Origin: Candidatus Poseidoniaceae archaeon | Lineage (GTDB): Archaea; Thermoplasmatota; Poseidoniia; Poseidoniales; Poseidoniaceae | Reading direction: 5' to 3' | Length of the DNA stretch: 7,748 bases | Assembly: GCA_022451835.1 (NCBI GenBank) | Contig: JAKUNX010000086.1 | Span: 1 to 7,748 of the forward strand | In this document: positions 1 through 6,332 of the stretch, piece by piece | How the letters are laid out: every line of letters starts with the position of its first letter | Position numbering within the stretch: the first letter of the stretch is position 1 | Notes under the pieces: model-generated | Told to the model about the DNA's origin: nothing | What the model saw: the letters and a program-made list of their open reading frames with translations, nothing else | Database searches by the model: none | Program-made: the position numbers and the translations under genes

Positions 1-114
1 GCTGCAGATGCTGGGGCAGATTGGATTGTAACAGGCACACTTACTGAGGATGCAACAGATTTGACAGATTTAGCCCAGAAAATTTCTAGCATTTGTTCAG
101 CATTGAATAATTAA
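1..114 (+). CDS. C-terminal fragment of a TIM-barrel enzyme, probably geranylgeranylglyceryl phosphate synthase (partial at left edge)
   Basis: Frame 1 is open from the window edge to a TAA at 112-114 and gives 37 residues, so the 5' part of the gene lies outside. The fragment contains AGADWIVTGTLTED followed by a closing helix (LAQKISSICSALNN). An 'AGAD-hydrophobic-V-TG' strand, turn and final helix is what the last beta/alpha unit of a phosphate-binding TIM barrel looks like. It fits the end of archaeal geranylgeranylglyceryl phosphate synthase, the enzyme that makes the first ether bond of archaeal membrane lipids, where the terminal strand and glycine hold the substrate phosphate. The call rests on about 15 residues recognised from memory. 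Another phosphate-binding barrel enzyme, such as an orotidine phosphate decarboxylase or thiazole synthase relative, cannot be excluded. The next gene starts 30 bp downstream on the same strand. Confidence 0.5.
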   Translation, partial: AADAGADWIVTGTLTEDATDLTDLAQKISSICSALNN

Positions 115-144
115 TTTCAAAAAACCAACCAATGTGGCTCCACC

Positions 145-687
145 ATGACTAAACTAGTAACTGGTGCGGAAGCCCCTAACCTATCATTACCAGCCACTGA
201 TGGAACAACCTTCAATATGAGCGATTATCTTGGGAAAAGAGTAATCTTGACGTTTTTTAGATTCTCTACATGCCCTTTCTGTAATATTAGAATAAATAGA
301 ATAGTTAAACGATGGAATGAGTTTTCTAAAGATACCGTAATGGTCGGAGTTTTTGATGCAAAAATAGGAGAATTAACCAAACGCATGAAAAAACACAATG
401 CACCATTCACGATTGTAGCTGATGAATCATACGAGCATTTTGAAAGAAACTCTGTGGTCAAATCATTCGGAAAATTCTTGTGGGGAGCCATGAGGTCTCC
501 AATTACTTTCATGCAAGCAACTTTGAAAGGCTATTTTCCTCTAACGATGTCGCTATCTAAATTATCTATTATTCCAGTAGATATCCTGATTGACGAACAA
601 GGCAAAGTTGTCAAAGCACATTACTGTAAAGATACGGTTGATCACCTATCGATTGACGAACTGATAGCATTTTCAAAAGGCAATTAA
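145..687 (+). CDS. Peroxiredoxin-like (AhpC/TSA, redoxin) protein with a CPFC motif
   Basis: This 180-residue protein has a thioredoxin-fold peroxiredoxin layout: GAEAPNLSLPATDG near the N-terminus (start of the redoxin fold), a buried strand VILTFFRF, then STCPFC with Cys43 and Cys46 heading the first long helix. A later strand pair (VDILIDEQGKVVKAHY, about 145-160) is the usual C-terminal half of the fold, and it ends in a DH-x-x-x-D-E-L helix typical of peroxiredoxin-like AhpC/TSA proteins. Cys43 is the expected peroxidatic or attacking thiol. The CxxC spacing also allows a thioredoxin-like disulfide, so peroxide reduction is likely but a thiol oxidoreductase role is possible. A third cysteine, Cys161, lies in HYCKD. 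It is probably cytosolic, since no signal peptide is visible. The ATG at 145 has no obvious Shine-Dalgarno site; the AT-rich stretch around 106-117 could serve as a TATA element. The stop overlaps the opposing gene by 4 bp. Confidence 0.82.
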   Translation: MTKLVTGAEAPNLSLPATDGTTFNMSDYLGKRVILTFFRFSTCPFCNIRINRIVKRWNEFSKDTVMVGVFDAKIGELTKRMKKHNAPFTIVADESYEHFERNSVVKSFGKFLWGAMRSPITFMQATLKGYFPLTMSLSKLSIIPVDILIDEQGKVVKAHYCKDTVDHLSIDELIAFSKGN

Positions 688-1949
688 TCTTCATCTTCGA
701 AGATAACCGGGTCACCACTGCCTCCAGGGGCTGCAGGACGGTTAGTATCTACTTCCATGCCAGGTTCAATCACCGTTTCTTCAACATCAAGTTCTACTCG
801 TCCACCCTCTGCAAGGTTTGTCATATCTTCCAAATCAGGTGTGGATAATTTCCTTTCAACATCAGGAGAGTTAGCATAGGCTTCTCGCTTCATTTCTCGC
901 TCATCATGTCCTCTCACCAAGGATAGTGAATCAGCAAAGACGCGTCCGACAACTTCTCTTGTACGCTCTCCTCTTCTAACCGAATCTAACTCATTAGACA
1001 TGGTTTCTCTAATACTTTCCAACTCCCTCAATTCAGCAGTTCTATCTTGTAAAGCCGATTCCAAATCGCTCATTGTTAGCGACATTTGCTGGACTCTTTC
1101 ATCTCTCTCAAAGACATCACTATGAAGTCGTCTTTCTCTTCTTCTTAGAGATTCATATTCCCGATTACGCTCTAGTAATCGACGTTTTAATTCTTCAATT
1201 TGCTCAACAAGGTAATCATGCTCAGCAGAAACAGACCTAGGTCCTTGCATAACGCGCTCCAATTGTTCTTCAAGCTCCGTTAGACGATTATCTCTAGCAT
1301 CTAATAAACCACGCAATCTATCAGCAATATCGCGCAATCTTTGGCGCTCTTCTTCTAATGCCTTGTTGGCTGAAGCTTCTACCTCATACTGCTTTGTCAT
1401 ATTGTCAACTTGAGATTTCAGACTTCTAACTTCATCAGCAGTTACCGATGTTAACCCAGCATCAGCGGCTCTTTCTAACGCTTCAACCATTTGGGAAACT
1501 CGACCTTCCATTTCACCGATTACCTCATCTTGTTCCGAAGTAAGTCCTTTTAATGCTTCAACTTCATCTTCTAATCGAGTTTTTTCTTCACTAGATAGGG
1601 AAGACTGTTGCGCTGCTAAATCCTGCCTAGCATCGGATAACAACCTTTCAAGATGGACCATCTGGCTGCGTCGTTCTTCTAATTCAGCCTCCAAATCATT
1701 CATTCGAGCGATTTCAGGTGCTACCATATCTTCTCTTTCTGCAAGATCGAGCTCTAGAACTCGTAATCGTTGCTTAACAGACACCATTTCATCATTTCTT
1801 TTTGCCAACTCATCCCAAGCGATTAACACTTCTTCAACAAGTTGTTCTACAGGGTATCCTTGTAGCATTCCTTCCAATGCTGCTCGTTCTTCAGAAGAGG
1901 TATCACCAACACGTTTTATTCCGCTGGGCGACGAGGAACCGACTGTCAT
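684..1949 (-). CDS. Long coiled-coil protein with acidic tail, possible partner of the adjacent actin-like ATPase
   Basis: No named family is recognised. From the ATG at 1949 the product is 421 residues. Residues 1-20 are polar and Ser/Gly-rich; a short helix with the only Trp (about 25-53) follows; then come long heptad-rich, Glu/Arg/Leu-rich helices at about 54-162, 170-235 and 245-330, broken near 163-172 and 236-243 (QGPRSVS). The last 65 or so residues are acidic, Pro/Gly-rich and probably disordered, ending FEDED. No cysteine, signal peptide or membrane segment is seen, so the protein is probably cytosolic. It lies 98 bp downstream of the actin-like gene on the same strand, which suggests a filament adaptor or regulator; this is inference from position and shape only. 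The frame extends to a TTG at 1970. I prefer the ATG at 1949, preceded by AGGCG five bases upstream. Structural-maintenance-type coiled coils are an alternative, but no ATPase head is present. Confidence 0.85.
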   Translation of the reverse strand: MTVGSSSPSGIKRVGDTSSEERAALEGMLQGYPVEQLVEEVLIAWDELAKRNDEMVSVKQRLRVLELDLAEREDMVAPEIARMNDLEAELEERRSQMVHLERLLSDARQDLAAQQSSLSSEEKTRLEDEVEALKGLTSEQDEVIGEMEGRVSQMVEALERAADAGLTSVTADEVRSLKSQVDNMTKQYEVEASANKALEEERQRLRDIADRLRGLLDARDNRLTELEEQLERVMQGPRSVSAEHDYLVEQIEELKRRLLERNREYESLRRRERRLHSDVFERDERVQQMSLTMSDLESALQDRTAELRELESIRETMSNELDSVRRGERTREVVGRVFADSLSLVRGHDEREMKREAYANSPDVERKLSTPDLEDMTNLAEGGRVELDVEETVIEPGMEVDTNRPAAPGGSGDPVIFEDED

Positions 1950-1985
1950 ACGACGCCTATCGGTAATCAACCACTCTTGAACTTT

Positions 1986-2000
1986 CCCAATAATATTGGG
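1986..2000. repeat. 15-bp perfect palindrome upstream of the coiled-coil gene
   Basis: CCCAATAATATTGGG has two perfect 7-bp arms around one central base. It sits 37-51 bp upstream of the preferred ATG at 1949. Its AT core reads AATATTAT on the minus strand and could double as the TATA element, which would place transcription start near 1967-1970. It may therefore be an operator over a promoter, or chance symmetry in AT-rich DNA. Confidence 0.4.
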
Positions 2001-2029
2001 TCATTTAGGCCATATTAGCGACCTTATTG

Positions 2030-2039
2030 AAAAACCCAC
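2030..2039 (-). terminator. T-rich terminator-like element after the actin-like gene
   Basis: On the minus strand the sequence GTGGGTTTTT ends 18 bp past the actin-like stop codon. Archaeal RNA polymerase terminates at short T-runs, often without a hairpin. The identical 10-mer lies at nearly the same distance after the protease stop (3150-3159), which favours a shared 3'-end signal. A run of only five Ts is modest, so read-through into the coiled-coil gene remains possible. Confidence 0.4.
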
Positions 2040-2047
2040 AAATCACT

Positions 2048-3052
2048 TTAGTTAATTGCAGTGTACATGTCATCAGGCATCTCGCTAGCAAGTTTTAGTG
2101 CACCATTCGCTACACTGTTTATTGCATCTTCAACACACCAAACGTTGACATCACCAATATCTGAGATTTCTTCAGCCATTCTTGCAGCAACGCCATCAAT
2201 CAATGAGCCGCCACCAGATAGGATGATGTTGTTTCTAAGTACTGGTTGATATTCAGGGTCAGCAGTTGCAACAATCTTCTTTATTGCGTTTGCAACTAGA
2301 GGGATAATTGATTCACACGCCTCTACAATTAGGTCACCAATATCAACAACTTGCTTCTTACCTTCAACAGATAGCTCAACCATAACCTCTCTGACATCTT
2401 TACCAACATATGATGAAGCCTCTTTCCATCGGCGAACCATATCTTTGGTAACTTGAGCGCCAGTATACTTCTTCTGGACTAATTCCATCAAAGCCAAATC
2501 TAACCAATCGCCGGCTTCTTGAATAGTGATTTGATCTTCATCAGATGGGAAAGTTCCGTGAATACGTGCGATATCAGTAGTACCTGCGCCAATATCGACA
2601 ACAATCGAGCCAGCGATTTCTTCAATTCCGTAAGCGGTTGCAAAGGGTTCTGTAACGACCATAATTGCGTTTACTTGTCCTCTTAGGGTAGCAACAAGAT
2701 TTGACTTATCGGTAAACGAAACGTGACTAGGCGAACAAATTACACCAAACACCTCATCATATTCTTCAGGGTCAACTGTTTCAAGCAGGTGAGAAACAAA
2801 AGCCTTAGCAGCGGCTAGATTTGCTTCATCATCTTGAGCAACTCCAGCAGCCATCGGGCGGTATAGATTACATGCCAATTTATTCTTCAAAGCATCATTG
2901 CCAAATAGCACATCACGTCCAAGAAAGTTTCTTGCTACTGGGTCTTTCGGTCTACCTACAATAGTCTCAATTGTGTGGCTTGCACCAGCACTTGAAGAGA
3001 TAGTAGATTGGTATGTTCCTAGGTCAATTCCAACATAAAGGCGGTCACTCAT
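2048..3052 (-). CDS. MamK-like actin-family ATPase
   Basis: From the ATG at 3052 this is a 334-residue actin/Hsp70-fold ATPase expected to polymerise into cytoplasmic filaments. Motifs in order: phosphate-1 GIDLGT (8-13), connect-1 VTEPFATAYG (133-142) with likely catalytic Glu135, phosphate-2 VVDIGAGTTDIA (151-162) with Asp153, and the adenosine loop ILSGGGSLIDG (277-287). Family-level matches to MamK, recalled from memory, are VGRPKD (32-37), GTFPSDEDQIT (166-176), PEYQ-x5-NII (266-277), GD-x-NVWCV (300-307) and the ending GALKLASEMP. MreB and FtsA instead carry VDIGGGTT, and the GTxPxxEDQ and PEYQ blocks are not theirs. No transmembrane segment is seen. The frame continues upstream to 3151, but the added 33 residues precede the conserved N-terminal strand. 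The site GGTGA at 3058-3062 lies five bases before ATG 3052 and decides the start. The next gene downstream encodes a coiled-coil protein. No magnetosome genes are visible, so the cellular role is unknown. Confidence 0.88.
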   Translation of the reverse strand: MSDRLYVGIDLGTYQSTISSSAGASHTIETIVGRPKDPVARNFLGRDVLFGNDALKNKLACNLYRPMAAGVAQDDEANLAAAKAFVSHLLETVDPEEYDEVFGVICSPSHVSFTDKSNLVATLRGQVNAIMVVTEPFATAYGIEEIAGSIVVDIGAGTTDIARIHGTFPSDEDQITIQEAGDWLDLALMELVQKKYTGAQVTKDMVRRWKEASSYVGKDVREVMVELSVEGKKQVVDIGDLIVEACESIIPLVANAIKKIVATADPEYQPVLRNNIILSGGGSLIDGVAARMAEEISDIGDVNVWCVEDAINSVANGALKLASEMPDDMYTAIN

Positions 3053-3057
3053 TTCAT

Positions 3058-3062
3058 TCACC
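3058..3062 (-). promoter_or_regulatory. Shine-Dalgarno site fixing the actin-like start
   Basis: GGTGA on the minus strand matches the archaeal GGAGGTGAT consensus and stands five bases upstream of the ATG at 3052. It overlaps the competing in-frame ATG at 3064, which has no such site. A TATA-like TTAGATAT (minus strand, 3075-3082) is centred about 26 bp upstream of 3052, so short-leader or leaderless transcription is also possible. Confidence 0.55.
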
Positions 3063-3129
3063 ATCCGCTTGGGGATATCTAAGCCAAAACGACATTGAAC
3101 TTCAAGGTTCACCTTGTCACACTTCGAGG

Positions 3130-3157
3130 AAAAACCCGCTAATTTAGCCAAAAACCC
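3130..3157 (-). repeat. Paired GGGTTTTT repeats flanking a small inverted repeat
   Basis: On the minus strand GGGTTTTT occurs twice with starts exactly 20 bp apart (+ strand AAAAACCC at 3130-3137 and 3150-3157). Between them lies the inverted repeat GCTAAATTAGC (3138-3148, 5-bp arms). The first copy ends about 15 bp after the protease stop and looks like a terminator. The second may be a back-up terminator. Two copies two helical turns apart around a dyad could also be a regulator site ahead of the actin-like gene. Confidence 0.4.
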
Positions 3158-3164
3158 ACTTCAG

Positions 3165-6100
3165 TCATTCGTTTTCAACATCAGCAAAAGGACTCTTGGT
3201 AAAAAATTGCTTGTCTTCAATTTTGGCCCCATCTTCTTGAATTACAGACCACAATTTCCGACAAATAATCGCAATAGAAAAAATTGTAATTATTCCCCAA
3301 CCCATCGAACGAATTATACTTGCAGAACCAGGCCCATCTCTATCTTGAACAATATCCGTACTTATTCCACGATTTGCCGAGAAATATAATTCAGAATCAA
3401 GATAAATAATTTCATTATCACCCTCCGGTGATGCATTGAGGCTTTGGGCAAAAAATTGTACATGCATACCATAACCCGCAACATCAAAAATTGGCAGGTC
3501 TTCCACTGCATTCCAAATACAATAGTGAATACTATCGATTATTTTGACATCTTCAGCTGTACATGTTGCGATCGGGAAGAATGAGTTATTGTCACTTTGA
3601 TTAACCATTATTCTTGAACCGGTGAGATAGGGGTCGAAATCCGCATCATTAATCCCCCAACGGACTTCTAAAGCGGAAGACCACACATTATTTTCTAAAC
3701 CAATAATTTCTGTTTCTGTAATCATGATAGGCGAATCTATTGGGCGGCATCCTTGGGCGTCAACAGGATAATTAATGGCGATGATTTCTGTTACACAAAG
3801 ATCTCTATCGTCTCCAACACCATCATTGTCCGAATCATCTACACAACCGTCTAAGTCATTATCAAATCCTTGAGAATTTGTGTTTGGGCACAAGTCGTAT
3901 TGGTCGATAATACCATCATCATCACCATCATCTGGACAACCGTCTACGTTTGAATCATATGACTGAGGATTTTGATTTGGACATAAGTCAACAGCATTTG
4001 GCAAACCATCTCCATCGGAATCCTCCCAGTTAATAGAATCTCTAATTACTCCCTTTGCAGCCAATGCAAAGCCTGTACGGTCCCCATCTACACCAACGCT
4101 TCCCGGACTATTTCCTGGAGAAATGTAGTTGGCATGAATTTCAACATCGACCCATTCAACATCTTCTAAATCAAGCATTGAAATTTTAACTGCAACACTC
4201 GTTTCATTAGATTTTAGATGTTGAGTAATGTTGAAACTGGCATTGCTAAATAGCGATGAATACCCATCAGGATCGTAAACCTCTCCAATTGCAACATGCC
4301 CATTTGATAATGTTACAACCAATCTTAGGTCGTCGACGATAAACGGTTCTGGTTTGGCAGGAAAAGACATGACAATTTCTAAGTCTTCATGTTGATTCGG
4401 GACTAAACGTTTTGTCCAACTTTCACCAGACTGTAAAAATGGCCCTTCAGCACCAACACCGTTCCACACACTATCTTCAATATTTGACGTATTACTAGAA
4501 TTAAATCGCTGCATTAACCATTCTGCAACATCGAATGAGTTTCGGAAACTATCATGAATCCAAATATTTGTAGTCGGAGTCAGATTTTCTTCACCAAGAG
4601 AACTTTCCAAATCTTCAAAATCAATCAACTTAGATAAGTCTAATACACCCCATCCCGAGTCATTATTTCTCAAAAAATATTGCTCGTTTTCAACGATATC
4701 TTTGGTAGCTAAAACAAGTAGCGATTTTAGTAAAACTCCCGAAGGAGTAAACCCATGCCCTAGACTTATTGTTTCATTTGACATAGTTGACCAAGAAGGT
4801 TTGATATCGGATAGATTGTATTCTGCAGTTGCTTCGTTAGAACCCAAAATCCAACCCTGCTCAACCATTTGTTGTACAATTCCCCCGAAAGATGCAGCAA
4901 TAGGTGTAGCCATACTAGTGCCGCTGGATGATCTTAATGCGTTATTCATCGAATCATCAAAACCGTCCGCTTTAGCCGAATTAATTGAGACCCCAGGCGC
5001 TACAGCAAAAATACCAAACGTCCCCAATTCTGTCGGGCCAACCGAAGATGATTGCCAAATTTCAGGAGTTGCAGATTTTGTTGAAGCGCCAACTGCGACG
5101 ACATTACGACCATTTGACGGTTCTAATAATTGTCCACCGGTATTGCCTGGAGCAATAAAGGAAAGAGACCACGGAACCTCTATTGCCCACAAGTCAAAAT
5201 CCGCAGTTCTATCAGTGTAAGCAGTGGTATCATCACCCCATGAGTTAGAGTGAATAACCCCTCCCGCAAGTGAATTTTCCAATAATAATTCAGTGATATT
5301 TTCCGGTGGAATCCAACCTTCGCTAGAAACAATGTCTTGGAAAACCAATTGCGCACCATAAGACATAGTAGTTCCATTCAGTGGCTTTTCATCATTGAGG
5401 AAATTGTAAACATCATGGCAGACGAGTGAGCCTGCAACATGAGTTCCATGACGATAGTCCATTTCTCCAGGGTTATCGCCGTCATCAAGGCTAATGTTAC
5501 TAACCAAAACTTTCCTGTGATTACTACCAATCTCACCTATAGAATCAGTTCCATTCCTAAAACAAGAGTGGTCAACATCAATCCCACTATCGGCAATACC
5601 CAAAATTACACCTTCGCCATTCAATCCAAAATCCCAATGAGGCTGTGTTTCTGCATCACCATCACTAAGGTATGCTGATGCGACTAAATTACGGCCTTCA
5701 GTGGATAAAACCGGCTCAACCCATAAAATTCCTGGAATTTTACTGATTGTATCAAAATGAATTAAATCAGGCAAATTTACGGTAATTTTTTGCGGCATTA
5801 CTGAGTATTGCAAGGAAGATAACCCCGACGCATCAACTCCAATCAAAATCAAATCGTTTTGAATTTGAGAGTATGCTTTTTGTGGCAATCTTGGCTCGAA
5901 TAAAATTTTGATTTCTTCATAATCCCCATGGCCGAATTGAAGTTCTGAATTCCATTCAGCGTCTTTAGATTGAACTACAGAGAATAGCGAGTTAAGATTC
6001 AAATCAGATTTTTGCCAAACTAATAATTCGTAACTATTGAGCGCTCTAAGAGGATATGCTCCTGCATTTTTGACATCATCCCACATCGCTAAATCCCAAA

Positions 6101-6239
6101 CTTTAGAATGAGAAATAATCACAACCTCAGACCACTTTGCTTCGTCATGCTCTTCAACTATCTCGGGCGGCAAGGAAATAGCACTAGCAAAAGGAGCCAT
6201 TACCATCAAAATACACAAAATTACCCCCCGCATGAACAT
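3165..6239 (-). CDS. Secreted, membrane-anchored subtilisin-like serine protease (S8, Kp43-like) with TSP3 calcium repeats
   Basis: The 1024-residue product from ATG 6239 cleaves proteins outside the membrane. Order of parts: signal peptide 1-20; propeptide to about 185, ending in an I9-like segment (ISKIPGILWVEP); S8 catalytic domain about 200-540; beta-sandwich region about 610-705 and beyond; thrombospondin type-3 repeats 740-832; a further beta region; one membrane helix about 980-997; and a 27-residue cytoplasmic tail. The triad is Asp217 (ADSGID), His264 (HGTHVAG) and Ser442 (SGTSMATP), with oxyanion Asn366 (APGNTGG), so the enzyme looks active. HSNSWGD and the closing GWGVLDLSKL match Kp43-type subtilases, as recalled. 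Such enzymes in marine archaea are taken to feed on dissolved or particulate protein. The frame runs back to 6431, but that extension crosses into rpl18a and puts 64 poor residues before the signal peptide. GAGGT seven bases upstream supports 6239. It diverges from rpl18a across 93 bp. Confidence 0.93.
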   Translation of the reverse strand: MFMRGVILCILMVMAPFASAISLPPEIVEEHDEAKWSEVVIISHSKVWDLAMWDDVKNAGAYPLRALNSYELLVWQKSDLNLNSLFSVVQSKDAEWNSELQFGHGDYEEIKILFEPRLPQKAYSQIQNDLILIGVDASGLSSLQYSVMPQKITVNLPDLIHFDTISKIPGILWVEPVLSTEGRNLVASAYLSDGDAETQPHWDFGLNGEGVILGIADSGIDVDHSCFRNGTDSIGEIGSNHRKVLVSNISLDDGDNPGEMDYRHGTHVAGSLVCHDVYNFLNDEKPLNGTTMSYGAQLVFQDIVSSEGWIPPENITELLLENSLAGGVIHSNSWGDDTTAYTDRTADFDLWAIEVPWSLSFIAPGNTGGQLLEPSNGRNVVAVGASTKSATPEIWQSSSVGPTELGTFGIFAVAPGVSINSAKADGFDDSMNNALRSSSGTSMATPIAASFGGIVQQMVEQGWILGSNEATAEYNLSDIKPSWSTMSNETISLGHGFTPSGVLLKSLLVLATKDIVENEQYFLRNNDSGWGVLDLSKLIDFEDLESSLGEENLTPTTNIWIHDSFRNSFDVAEWLMQRFNSSNTSNIEDSVWNGVGAEGPFLQSGESWTKRLVPNQHEDLEIVMSFPAKPEPFIVDDLRLVVTLSNGHVAIGEVYDPDGYSSLFSNASFNITQHLKSNETSVAVKISMLDLEDVEWVDVEIHANYISPGNSPGSVGVDGDRTGFALAAKGVIRDSINWEDSDGDGLPNAVDLCPNQNPQSYDSNVDGCPDDGDDDGIIDQYDLCPNTNSQGFDNDLDGCVDDSDNDGVGDDRDLCVTEIIAINYPVDAQGCRPIDSPIMITETEIIGLENNVWSSALEVRWGINDADFDPYLTGSRIMVNQSDNNSFFPIATCTAEDVKIIDSIHYCIWNAVEDLPIFDVAGYGMHVQFFAQSLNASPEGDNEIIYLDSELYFSANRGISTDIVQDRDGPGSASIIRSMGWGIITIFSIAIICRKLWSVIQEDGAKIEDKQFFTKSPFADVENE
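3744..4022 (-). other. Thrombospondin type-3 repeat segment of the protease
   Basis: This stretch encodes residues 740-832, with three to four units of the form D-x-D-x-D-G-(hydrophobic)-x2-x-x-D-x-C-P-N (DSDGDGLPNAVDLCPN, DDGDDDGIIDQYDLCPN, DSDNDGVGDDRDLC). The Asp-rich loops bind calcium and paired cysteines close each unit. The segment separates the catalytic and beta-sandwich region from the membrane anchor, so it probably acts as a calcium-stiffened stalk. The third unit ends in LCVTEI instead of LCPN, so it is degenerate. Confidence 0.88.
6180..6239 (-). other. Signal peptide of the protease
   Basis: Twenty residues, MFMRGVILCILMVMAPFASA, show a short basic start (Arg4), a hydrophobic core and an Ala-Ser-Ala signal-peptidase I site before ISLPPE. 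No lipobox is present; the only cysteine lies inside the core. Sec-type export is expected. Confidence 0.85.
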
Positions 6240-6246
6240 GCTCAAA

Positions 6247-6251
6247 ACCTC
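6247..6251 (-). promoter_or_regulatory. Shine-Dalgarno site fixing the protease start
   Basis: GAGGT on the minus strand lies seven bases upstream of the ATG at 6239, ideal spacing for that codon and poor for the ATG at 6233. It supports a 1024-residue protein beginning at the signal peptide. Confidence 0.6.
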
Positions 6252-6296
6252 AATATTAGTCAATCTCTCGCAAGAAAACAACCATTTTGTCGCGAC

Positions 6297-6308
6297 GGGA
6301 AGTTTAAA
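6297..6308 (+). promoter_or_regulatory. BRE/TATA promoter of rpl18a
   Basis: GGGAAG (6297-6302) followed by TTTAAA (6303-6308) resembles an archaeal BRE plus TATA box. The TATA centre is about 27 bp before the A of the rpl18a ATG at 6333. That is the normal distance to a transcription start, so the transcript would begin at or within a base or two of the start codon. No Shine-Dalgarno match stands before this ATG, which agrees with a leaderless mRNA. Confidence 0.6.
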
Positions 6309-6332
6309 CCAACCATGTAAGTCGGCGACTCG

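Noticed and set aside
684..3052. Fragment of a magnetosome gene island
   Set aside because: Only the actin resembles a magnetosome gene; no mamA, mamB, mamE or other island genes are visible and the coiled-coil protein does not look like MamJ.
3053..3151. 33-residue N-terminal extension of the actin-like frame
   Set aside because: Actin-family proteins begin a few residues before the GIDLGT strand; GGTGA sits correctly before the ATG at 3052.
3744..4022. DNA repeat or mobile element in the Asp-rich part of the protease gene
   Set aside because: The repetition is explained by protein-level TSP3 calcium repeats with diverged codons.
4702..5220. 172-residue open frame on the + strand inside the protease gene
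   Set aside because: It lies opposite the conserved catalytic domain, its composition is that of a reverse-complement frame, and it has no recognisable motif or ribosome-binding site.
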